DNA of 64,000 nt from Brachymonas denitrificans (lineage in GTDB: Bacteria > Pseudomonadota > Gammaproteobacteria > Burkholderiales > Burkholderiaceae_C): positions 77,001-141,000 of the forward strand of contig NZ_CAJQUA010000001.1 in NCBI RefSeq assembly GCF_907163135.1. Reading direction: 5' to 3'. The number at the start of each line of letters is the position of its first letter. Positions within the stretch are counted from its first letter, which is position 1. Shown here one piece after another: positions 57,401 through 64,000 of the stretch. The notes under the pieces were generated by a model. It searched no databases and was not told the DNA's origin. It was given only the letters and a program-made list of their open reading frames with translations. The position numbers and the translations under genes were made by a program.

Positions 57401-60400
57401 CGCGCCCGCTGCATGACGCCTATACCGCCGATGGCCGCACGGTGCCGTCGGCTGCTTTCTATGCCATCGCCTGCGATCCGGCCCGCCATGTGGTGGTGGA
57501 GGCCTGCGCCGGCGCCGGCAAGACATGGATGCTGGTCAGCCGTATCCTGCGGGCACTGCTGGCGGGAGCCGAGCCGCAGCAGATTCTGGCCATCACCTTC
57601 ACCAAGAAGGCTGCCGCCGAAATGCGGCAGCGCCTGAACGAATGGCTGGCGGAGTTTGCCGAGCTGCCGCTGGAGAAACTGGCCGAGCAGTTGCAGCTGC
57701 GTGGCATGACGCCGGAGCAGGCCAGGGCCGAGGCCCCTGCGCTGCAGGGCTTGTACCTGCGCCTGCTGCAGCATGGCCGCGGTGTGCAAATCCGCACCTT
57801 CCACGGCTGGTTCGCAGCGCTGCTGCGCGCCGCGCCGCTGCAGTTGCTGCAGCAATTGGGCCTGCCCAGTCAGTATGAACTGCTGGAGGATGACCAGCGT
57901 GCGGTGGCCGAAGTATGGCGGCCGTTCCACCAGGCCTTGCTGGGCGATGCCGCCGCAATGGCGGACTATCAGGCACTGGTGCTGCGCAACGGGCGCAGCA
58001 ACACGCTCAAGTCGCTGGAATCGGCACTGTCCAAACGGGTGGAGTTTGTGCTGGCGGATGCGCAGGGCGTGGTGGAACAGTCGGTGCCGCCCTTTGGCGA
58101 GCTGTTCCCGGACATGCAGGATTGCGACCATCCTGTGGACGCGCTGCTGCAGCGGCCGGTGCCGCGCGACGCCTTGCTGGAGGCCGCCCGCATTCTGGCG
58201 CAGGCCGCTGCTCCGAGCTTTGCCGCGCGGGGCGTGGAACTGGAGCAGGCCATCAGCACCAATGACTGGGAAGGGGTATGCACGGCCTTGCTGACCCAGA
58301 CCGGGTCCCCACGCAAGTTCGGCAACAAGATCGCGCAGATCGACGCCGTGATTGCCGTGCAGGAGCGGGTGTTGCGGGTGCTGGAGGCGCAGCAGCAGCA
58401 CGAGGCCTGGCTCTACCAGCAGCGCATGACGCGCCTCACGCGCCTGCTGCTGCGCTGCTACGCCGAGGTCAAGCGCAGCCACGGCTGGGTCGACATGAAC
58501 GACATCGAGCAGACTGCGCGCCTGCTGCTGCAGGATGAACTGCTGAGCGGCTGGATCCAGGAACGGCTGGATGCGCAGTTGCGCCACTTGCTGGTGGACG
58601 AATTCCAGGACACCAACCCGATGCAGTGGCAGGCGCTGCATGCCTGGCTGTCCGGCTATACCGGTGTGGCGACGGCGCCCAGCGTGTTCATCGTGGGCGA
58701 TCCCAAGCAGAGCATCTACCGCTTCCGCCGCGCCGATCCGCAGGTGTTTCGTGCAGCGAAGGAGTTCGTGCGCACCGGCCTCGGCGGTGCGGTGCTCAGC
58801 TGCGACCACACGCGCCGCAACAGCCATCCGGTGATCGATGCCGTCAACGCGGTGATGCTGGCGGCGCAGCAGGAGGGGCGCTACCAGGATTTCCGGGAGC
58901 ACACCACGGCCTCGCCCGCGCCGGGGTGCGTGCTTGCGCTGCCGCAGATCCTGCGCCCGGAAAAGGCGCAGGATACCGGCGAACGCAGCTGGCGCAACAG
59001 CCTGACCACGCCCAAGGTGGAGGAGGAGGAACTGCTCAAGGAGCGCGAGTGCCGCCAGGCGGCGCGCTGGCTGCAGCGCTGCGTGCAGGCGGGTACCTCG
59101 CCCGACGACATTCTGGTGATTGCGCGCACCAACGACCGCATCGCCACGATGCAACGGGCGCTGGCCGAAGTCGGCCTGCCTGCGCACAAGGCGGACAAGA
59201 TGAAGCTGGCCGAGGCGCCCGAGGTGCAGGATGTGGTGGCGCTGGTTGATGCGCTGATTTCGCCGCGCCACGATGTGTCGTTGGCGCGGGCGCTGAAATC
59301 GCCGATTTTCGGGCTGGACGATGCCGATCTGGTGGACATCGCGCTGGGCGTGCGAGCCCTGGCCAGCGGGGAGCTGGACGGCGATGCGCGGCGTGCGAGC
59401 TGGCTGGACTGGCTGTTTTTTCAGGAATCCGTGCCGGATTCGCGCTGGGCCGCGTTGGCGTGCACCCTGCGGCGCTGGCAGGATCTGCTGCAGCAGCGCC
59501 TTCCGCATGATGCGCTGGACGCCATCTATCGCGAAGGCGATCTGCTCGCGCGTTACCGCAATGGCACGCCGCCCAGCCAGCGCGCCAGCGTGATCGAACG
59601 GTTGCAGGCCTTGCCGGGCCATACGCTGGCGCTGGACGGAGGACGCTACGCCAATGCCTACCATTGGGTGCGGGCCCTGCGCGGCAGCGATCCGACGCCG
59701 GCGCCGCAGGCGGGCGCCAAGGGCATCCGCCTGCTGACCATCCATGGTGCCAAGGGCCTGGAGGCGGGCCTGGTGCTGCTGCTCGATACCGACGCGGCGA
59801 AAGGGCGCGCGCGCACCATGGACGTGCTGGTGCGCTGGCCGGGCGAGGCCGCGCATCCGGACAGCGTGGTGTTCATCGAGAAGTTCAGTGCGCCGCCGCC
59901 ATCAGTGCGGCTGCTGCTGGCAGAAGACCAGCAGGCGGAAGAGCGCGAAGAGAGCAATGCGCTCTATGTGGCCATGACCCGGGCGGCGCAGGTGCTTGCA
60001 TTCTCCAGTGCGCAGCCGCGCTCGGTGCAGGCGGCCAGCTGGTGGCAGCAGTGGACGGGAGAGGCAAAGCCGGAAATGCTGGAGGTGGATGCGCAGGGCA
60101 TGGTGGCCTTGCCGGCGGCTGGCTGGCCGGAGATTGGCAGGAAGCCTGCTGCGGCCCCTGCGCACGCGTCCCGCACGCTACCGACGCCCGCTGCCGATAG
60201 TGGCCTGCTGGAGCTGTTGCCGCTGGCGGAGCACGCCAGCCGTGGCGATGCCACCACCCAGTTGCTGCAGCGCGATCCCGGGCTTGAACTGCAGGGCCGG
60301 CTGGGTGAGGCCATGCACAAGGCGCTGGAGTGGTACCGGCCGGACGCTGCAGCGGACGGGCTGGCGCGGCAACAGCAGGCGCTGCAGCAATTGTATGGTC

Positions 60401-60747
60401 TGGATCAGGCGCAGGGCGAAAGCGTGCTGCGCAGTGCACAGGCGATTGTGCACGGCGAGGGCGGCTGGGCCTGGGACTCGGCGCAGCTGGGCTGGGCTGC
60501 CAATGAAATCGACGTGGCCTGGAACGGCCAGGTGCTGCGGCTGGACCGCCTGGTGCAGCGGAAGGCACGCGGTGATCAGCCTGCCTGCTGGTGGGTGCTG
60601 GACTTCAAGTCATCACTGGCGCCGGAACGGCAGGAGACATTACGGAAACAGCTGGAAGAGTACCGCAAGGCGGTTGGCCAGTTGCATGCGGGCGAGCCGG
60701 TGCAGGCGGCATTTCTGACTGCGGAGGGGCGGCTGGTGGTGCTGTAG
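57397..60747 (+). CDS. addA: AddA-type UvrD-like helicase-nuclease subunit
   Basis: 1116 aa. Superfamily 1 helicase motifs in order: ACAGAGKTWMLV (I), ITFTKKAAAEMRQRL (Ia), LLVDEFQDTNPMQW (II), VGDPKQSIYRFRRADP (III), LTIHGAKGLEAGLVLLLD (V) and NALYVAMTRAAQ (VI). A C-terminal nuclease carries WWVLDFKSS. With AddB it forms the AddAB repair nuclease, the counterpart of RecBCD. Its ATG overlaps the addB stop (ATGA). Confidence 0.95.
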   Translation: MTRPLHDAYTADGRTVPSAAFYAIACDPARHVVVEACAGAGKTWMLVSRILRALLAGAEPQQILAITFTKKAAAEMRQRLNEWLAEFAELPLEKLAEQLQLRGMTPEQARAEAPALQGLYLRLLQHGRGVQIRTFHGWFAALLRAAPLQLLQQLGLPSQYELLEDDQRAVAEVWRPFHQALLGDAAAMADYQALVLRNGRSNTLKSLESALSKRVEFVLADAQGVVEQSVPPFGELFPDMQDCDHPVDALLQRPVPRDALLEAARILAQAAAPSFAARGVELEQAISTNDWEGVCTALLTQTGSPRKFGNKIAQIDAVIAVQERVLRVLEAQQQHEAWLYQQRMTRLTRLLLRCYAEVKRSHGWVDMNDIEQTARLLLQDELLSGWIQERLDAQLRHLLVDEFQDTNPMQWQALHAWLSGYTGVATAPSVFIVGDPKQSIYRFRRADPQVFRAAKEFVRTGLGGAVLSCDHTRRNSHPVIDAVNAVMLAAQQEGRYQDFREHTTASPAPGCVLALPQILRPEKAQDTGERSWRNSLTTPKVEEEELLKERECRQAARWLQRCVQAGTSPDDILVIARTNDRIATMQRALAEVGLPAHKADKMKLAEAPEVQDVVALVDALISPRHDVSLARALKSPIFGLDDADLVDIALGVRALASGELDGDARRASWLDWLFFQESVPDSRWAALACTLRRWQDLLQQRLPHDALDAIYREGDLLARYRNGTPPSQRASVIERLQALPGHTLALDGGRYANAYHWVRALRGSDPTPAPQAGAKGIRLLTIHGAKGLEAGLVLLLDTDAAKGRARTMDVLVRWPGEAAHPDSVVFIEKFSAPPPSVRLLLAEDQQAEEREESNALYVAMTRAAQVLAFSSAQPRSVQAASWWQQWTGEAKPEMLEVDAQGMVALPAAGWPEIGRKPAAAPAHASRTLPTPAADSGLLELLPLAEHASRGDATTQLLQRDPGLELQGRLGEAMHKALEWYRPDAAADGLARQQQALQQLYGLDQAQGESVLRSAQAIVHGEGGWAWDSAQLGWAANEIDVAWNGQVLRLDRLVQRKARGDQPACWWVLDFKSSLAPERQETLRKQLEEYRKAVGQLHAGEPVQAAFLTAEGRLVVL

Positions 60748-60856
60748 GGGCGAACTCCTGGATCGACGAGTGATACAGTCAAGTGATACAGGAGTGCTGG
60801 AGAGTCGTTGTTTTATTCCAAGTGCTTGTTCTGCAACGACTTTTCAAGAAGAAGGT

Positions 60857-60950
60857 GACGAGCCTTGACCCCGGCACTGGCTACACAGTTAGGGCTGCTT
60901 GGTTCCCCACCTGACCCGGTTGGCCGCTTCACCATGCGGGAAGGCCCGTC
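60857..60950 (-). ncRNA. ffs: Bacterial small SRP RNA (4.5S RNA)
   Basis: The minus strand holds the conserved SRP domain IV core GGGTCAGGTGGGGAACCAAGC followed by AGCCCTAA. Flanking ends GACGGGCCTT and AAGGCTCGTC pair with each other, giving a 94-nt hairpin RNA. The RNA binds Ffh and targets membrane proteins to the translocon. A minus-strand TACAAT sits seven bases before the predicted 5' end. Confidence 0.92.
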
Positions 60951-60957
60951 GCCCGCC

Positions 60958-60963
60958 ATTGTA
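60958..60963 (-). promoter_or_regulatory. -10 element of ffs
   Basis: Minus-strand TACAAT, seven bases ahead of the predicted 5' end of the SRP RNA. The -35 is not obvious. Confidence 0.65.
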
Positions 60964-61059
60964 GCCGATGCCGGCACCTGTGTCCGTCAGCGTGTCATTT
61001 GCGGGCGGAACGAGCCTACGGCTGACGGTGCAGGACGTGAACCTGGCGCGATGAACGGT

Positions 61060-62076
61060 TCAGTGTGCGGCGCGACGGATCTTCAGGGCCTCGGGGTTGA
61101 CCAGATTGACCGGATTGCCCTGGATGAATCCCAGCACGCTGTCGAAGGCCTGGCTGAAATACAGCTCGTAGCTTTCCTGCTCCACGTAGCCGATATGCGG
61201 CGTGCACAGGCAGTTTTCCAGGCGCAGCAAGGCCTGGCCCTGCATCACTGGCTCGTTGTCGAACACGTCGATGGCTGCCATGCCGGGGCGGCCGCGGTTC
61301 AGGGCCGTGATCAGGCTGTCGGGTTGCAGCAACTCGGCGCGTGCGGTATTGACCAGGGTGGCGGTCGGCTTCATGCGCAGCAAGTCTTCGAGCGTGACAA
61401 CCCCGCGCGTTTCGGGGGCGAGGCGCAGGTGCAGGCTGACAAAATCGCTCTCGCTGAACAGCTGTTCCTTGCTGAGGGCGGGGGTGTAGCCTGCACTGGC
61501 GGCGGCATTGCGGGAGGCATCGCTGCCCCAGACCAGGACCTGCATGCCGAAGGCCTTGCCATAGCCGGCGACCAGCTGGCCGATTCTGCCGAAGCCCCAG
61601 AGGCCCAGCGTCTTGCCGCGCAGCACGGTGCCGATGCCGAAGTTGGGCGGCATGGAGGCCGCCTTCATGCCGGATTGCTGCCATACACCGTGACGCAGAT
61701 TGGCCATGTACTGGGGAATACGGCGCGCGGCTGCCATCAACAGTGCCCAGGTGAGTTCGGCAGCGGCATAGGGGGAGCCGGTTCCGGCAGCTACCGCAAT
61801 GCCCAAATCGGTACAGGCCTGCACATCGACATGGTCACCGAGCCGCCCGGTCTGCACCACCAGCTTGAGGCGGGGCAGCTTTTCCAGCAGTGCGCGCGAC
61901 AGGCCGGTGCGCTCCCGGATCAGCACGATGATGTCGGCATCCTTCAGCCGTACGGACAACTGCCCGATGCCCTTGACCGTGTTGGTGTAGACCTTGGCAT
62001 GCAGGGCATCAAGCTTGCTGGCGCAGGCAAGCTTGCGCACAGCGTCCTGATAGTCGTCCAGAATCACAATATTCAT
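61060..62076 (-). CDS. D-2-hydroxyacid dehydrogenase family protein
   Basis: 338 aa. The NAD-binding domain has LGLWGFGRIGQLVAGYGKAFG; the catalytic Arg is in VNTARAELL, the Glu in DVFDNEP, and the His in TPHIGYVEQESYELYF. QTGRLGDHVDVQACTDLGIAVAAGTG is typical of the SerA/phosphoglycerate-dehydrogenase-like subgroup without an ACT domain. Substrate is not readable. The start at MNIVILDDYQDAV is clear from the fold. It is unlinked to biosynthetic genes. Confidence 0.92.
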   Translation of the reverse strand: MNIVILDDYQDAVRKLACASKLDALHAKVYTNTVKGIGQLSVRLKDADIIVLIRERTGLSRALLEKLPRLKLVVQTGRLGDHVDVQACTDLGIAVAAGTGSPYAAAELTWALLMAAARRIPQYMANLRHGVWQQSGMKAASMPPNFGIGTVLRGKTLGLWGFGRIGQLVAGYGKAFGMQVLVWGSDASRNAAASAGYTPALSKEQLFSESDFVSLHLRLAPETRGVVTLEDLLRMKPTATLVNTARAELLQPDSLITALNRGRPGMAAIDVFDNEPVMQGQALLRLENCLCTPHIGYVEQESYELYFSQAFDSVLGFIQGNPVNLVNPEALKIRRAAH

Positions 62077-62239
62077 GCGCGCAATTGTGCACTGCCGCGC
62101 GGCGAAATTACAGCCCCATGCAGCATATTGCAAAGGGCAGCAACTGCTTACATCTGGATGCAAGGAGGATCGGCTGCTCGTGTGTCTACAACGTCGTCAG
62201 GGACGGGGAGGTGCGCTGTCCCCGTCCGGATGGCGGGGG

Positions 62240-62656
62240 TCAGCCCGCATGCAGGTAGCGTTCTTCCTGGGCGACCAGCCGTTCAAGTTCGCCACACACC
62301 TCGGAAAAAGTGCCGGAAAGCACCAGCCTGCCCGAGGGGCGGGAGCGGTTGGGCAGCCGCCGCGGAGCGGGCGTCAGGGCCGTTGCGGAAAATGCGCGAA
62401 AAAAAAGGAAATGCCCCGGTGCGGCCGCCGCCGGCAGGGCGGGCGGTGCGGAAGCGGCGGGTGCTGTGGCGGCATGCAGGATTGCAACTGGCCTGTCCGC
62501 AGCCTTTTCCGGTTTGAATGCCTGTTCCGCGTCGCACAGCACGGCCATCGGGCGAAAGCCGATGAGCTCGCCACGCGCACGGCCCGAGAGCGGGACAAGG
62601 ACCGGACGGACGGGGCCAAGCAGATTGCGCAAAATGGGCAGGGAAGTGTGGCTCAT
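62240..62656 (-). CDS. Small protein of unknown function downstream of lexA
   Basis: 138 aa, not recognised. AGGAGA five bases before the ATG is a strong ribosome binding site, so I take it as real. An N-terminal segment (LRNLLGPVRPVLVPLSGRARGELIGFRP) is followed by a low-complexity Ala/Pro stretch (about 60-85) and a charged end (GELERLVAQEERYLHAG). It follows lexA by 138 bp on the same strand with no terminator between, so it may be SOS-controlled. In Pseudomonas the same place holds sulA, but I see no SulA-like sequence. Confidence 0.65.
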   Translation of the reverse strand: MSHTSLPILRNLLGPVRPVLVPLSGRARGELIGFRPMAVLCDAEQAFKPEKAADRPVAILHAATAPAASAPPALPAAAAPGHFLFFRAFSATALTPAPRRLPNRSRPSGRLVLSGTFSEVCGELERLVAQEERYLHAG

Positions 62657-62794
62657 GAAAGTCTCCTATGTACACAAGGTGTTGCACAGGCAGGATTCAG
62701 CAGGGACAGCACACCCCAGGGGTTGCCGCTGGACCAGCCAGTCCGGCAACGCCCGCCACCCTGTGGGGCTGTACGAAAAGGGAGAATGCGTGCG

Positions 62795-63445
62795 CTACAT
62801 CAGCACGCTGTTGCGGATCAGGCCGACGGCCAGCCCCTCGATGGCGAAGGGCTCACCCGGCTGTACCACGATGGTGGGGTAGTCGGGGTTTTCGGGGTGC
62901 AGCTCGATATGGTTCGGCAGGCGCTGGTAGCGCTTGACGGTGACTTCATCGCCCACGCGTGCCACGACGATCTGGCCGTTGCGCACGTTCTGCGTGCTTT
63001 GCACGGCGAGCAGGTCGCCATCGAGAATGCCGACATCGCGCATGGACATGCCGCGCACCTTGAGCAGATAGTCTGGCTTGCTGGCGAACAGCGAGGGAGC
63101 GACGTGGTAGACCGTATCGACATGCTCTTCGGCCAGCACCGGCGAGCCGGCGGCCACGCGGCCGATGAGCGGCAGAGCGAGCTGGGCAAAGGCCTCGAGC
63201 GTGCTCTGGTGGGCAGGGTGCACCGGCTGGCGCAGGCGAATGCCGCGCGAGGTGCCACTGACAAGTTCGATCACGCCCTTGCGCGCCAGCGCCTGCAGGT
63301 GTTCTTCGGCAGCGTTGGCGGAGCGGAAGCCGAGCTCTGCGGCAATTTCGGCACGGGTAGGCGGAGCGCCCGTCTGGGCGATGGCCTGCTGGATCAGTTC
63401 CAGGATCTGTTGCTGGCGTGCGGTGAGTTTGACGGGTGGGTTCAT
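62795..63445 (-). CDS. lexA: SOS repressor LexA
   Basis: 216 aa. N-terminal winged helix ([39 protein letters not shown]), cleavage site Ala99-Gly100 (VAAGSPV), and the Ser134/Lys171 catalytic dyad (RGMSMRD and VTVKRY). It represses SOS genes until RecA triggers self-cleavage. Two LexA boxes lie immediately upstream, showing autoregulation. No clear ribosome binding site. Confidence 0.98.
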   Translation of the reverse strand: MNPPVKLTARQQQILELIQQAIAQTGAPPTRAEIAAELGFRSANAAEEHLQALARKGVIELVSGTSRGIRLRQPVHPAHQSTLEAFAQLALPLIGRVAAGSPVLAEEHVDTVYHVAPSLFASKPDYLLKVRGMSMRDVGILDGDLLAVQSTQNVRNGQIVVARVGDEVTVKRYQRLPNHIELHPENPDYPTIVVQPGEPFAIEGLAVGLIRNSVLM

Positions 63446-63495
63446 GGTCTACACTGCCGAAATCGGGTTGGAAGAAGGCTGAATGTGCATCCATA

Positions 63496-63511
63496 CTGTG
63501 TGCGCATCCAG
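63496..63511. promoter_or_regulatory. LexA box 1
   Basis: CTGT-GTGCGCAT-CCAG, in the wider context TACTGT...CAGT. It differs from CTGT-N8-ACAG by one base. It lies in the lexA-asparaginase divergent promoter, 51 bases from lexA. Confidence 0.8.
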
Positions 63512-63514
63512 TTA

Positions 63515-63530
63515 CTGTATTTTTAACCAG
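63515..63530. promoter_or_regulatory. LexA box 2
   Basis: CTGT-ATTTTTAA-CCAG in the context TACTGT...CAGT, 19 bp from box 1 centre to centre. The spacing of nearly two helical turns would allow side-by-side LexA dimers. Confidence 0.8.
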
Positions 63531-63564
63531 TTTTTCCGGTTTTGCAAGCAAGGGCGCGGCAGGT

Positions 63565-64000
63565 ATGAAAAAAATCGTGGTTTTGGCGACAGGGGGCACC
63601 ATTGCCGGAGCATCGGCCAGTGCGGCGGATGGCGTTGCGTATCGGGCGGGCGAAGTGCCGGTTGGGGCACTGCTTGAACAGGTGCCGGGTTTGCAGCAAC
63701 TGCTGGGTGACTGTGCGCTGGCCGCAGAGCAGGTGGCCCAGGTCAACAGCAAGGACATGGACTACGCGCTGTGGCAACGACTGGCCCTGCGCTGCACGCA
63801 CTGGCTGGCGCAGGACGATGTGCAGGGACTGGTGATCACGCACGGCACCGATACGCTGGAAGAGACTGCCTGGTTCCTGCAGCGCATGCTGGATGTGGCC
63901 GCGTCGGCGGGGGTGTTGCGTGCGGAGCAGGCGCGCAAACCGGTGGTGCTGTCCAGCGCCATGCGCCCGTCCACGGCGCGCCTGTCGGATGGTCCGCAGA
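63565..64000 (+). CDS. Asparaginase, N-terminal part (3' end outside window)
   Basis: 145 codons are present and the frame is open at the right edge. MKKIVVLATGGTIAGASAS holds the first catalytic threonine (TGGTIAG), and VITHGTDTLEETAWFL the second motif with Thr-Asp. It turns asparagine into aspartate and ammonia. No signal peptide is visible, so this looks like the cytoplasmic (type I) form. It diverges from lexA and shares the LexA-box region, 35 bases after box 2, so SOS influence is possible but unproven. Confidence 0.93.
   Translation, partial: MKKIVVLATGGTIAGASASAADGVAYRAGEVPVGALLEQVPGLQQLLGDCALAAEQVAQVNSKDMDYALWQRLALRCTHWLAQDDVQGLVITHGTDTLEETAWFLQRMLDVAASAGVLRAEQARKPVVLSSAMRPSTARLSDGPQ

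Overview
The window reads as the chromosome of a GC-rich betaproteobacterium, most likely Burkholderiales and close to Comamonadaceae. The reasons are an S-adenosylhomocysteine (SAH) riboswitch ahead of an ahcY..tlyA-metF run, AddAB-type recombination genes, a short type-B L31 protein, a KMSKS-type TyrRS and the phoH-ybeY pairing. The genus cannot be fixed from sequence alone. Almost all of it is ordinary, densely packed core genome. I see no insertion sequence, prophage, CRISPR array, tRNA or rRNA.

Layout. 0-9 kb: the 3' end of pgi, an Hsp20 gene whose ribosome binding site sits in a U-rich hairpin, a mini-protein carrying only the TOPRIM domain and C-terminal tail of GyrB/ParE, ybeY-phoH facing ruvA, a GntP-type permease, an ArnT-like glycosyltransferase, then ruvB and an unknown gene. 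9.3-13 kb: a methyl-cycle operon (ahcY, a helix-hairpin-helix gene, tlyA, metF) behind a clear sigma70 promoter, SAH riboswitch and terminator. 13-18 kb: creD, creC, creB and a YedI-like gene, with a perfect CreB tag before creD. 18-25 kb: Tat-exported PhoX, tyrS, an M23 peptidase, anmK and ten perfect copies of an 8-bp repeat. 25-31.9 kb: a divergent tryptophanase/tyrosine phenol-lyase relative, rlmJ, rplM-rpsI, erpA, an MFS exporter and a CDF transporter. 32-34.9 kb: a lactate permease and an OlsB-like N-acyltransferase with a second perfect CreB tag upstream.

34.9-47.5 kb is a phosphate island: ppk1, sixA, ppx, two tandem pstS paralogues (one with a plain Sec signal, one lipoprotein), pstC, pstA, pstB, phoU, phoB and phoR, with three recognisable Pho boxes ahead of the pstS genes. 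Together these sense and import phosphate and store it as polyphosphate, while PhoX at 18-20 kb releases it from organic esters. 47.5-64 kb: a MATE transporter with a GT-C-like membrane protein, rpmE2, ddh, rho, trxA, addB-addA, the SRP RNA, a D-2-hydroxyacid dehydrogenase, a small unknown gene behind lexA, lexA itself with two tandem LexA boxes, and the start of an asparaginase gene.

No wholly new multi-gene system stands out. The observations most worth testing are the stand-alone GyrB-type TOPRIM protein, the SD-sequestering hairpin of hsp20, the two CreB tags (one before a lipid acyltransferase), the divergent PLP lyase with altered active-site residues, the folded spacer between pstS2 and pstC, and the 10x octamer repeat.
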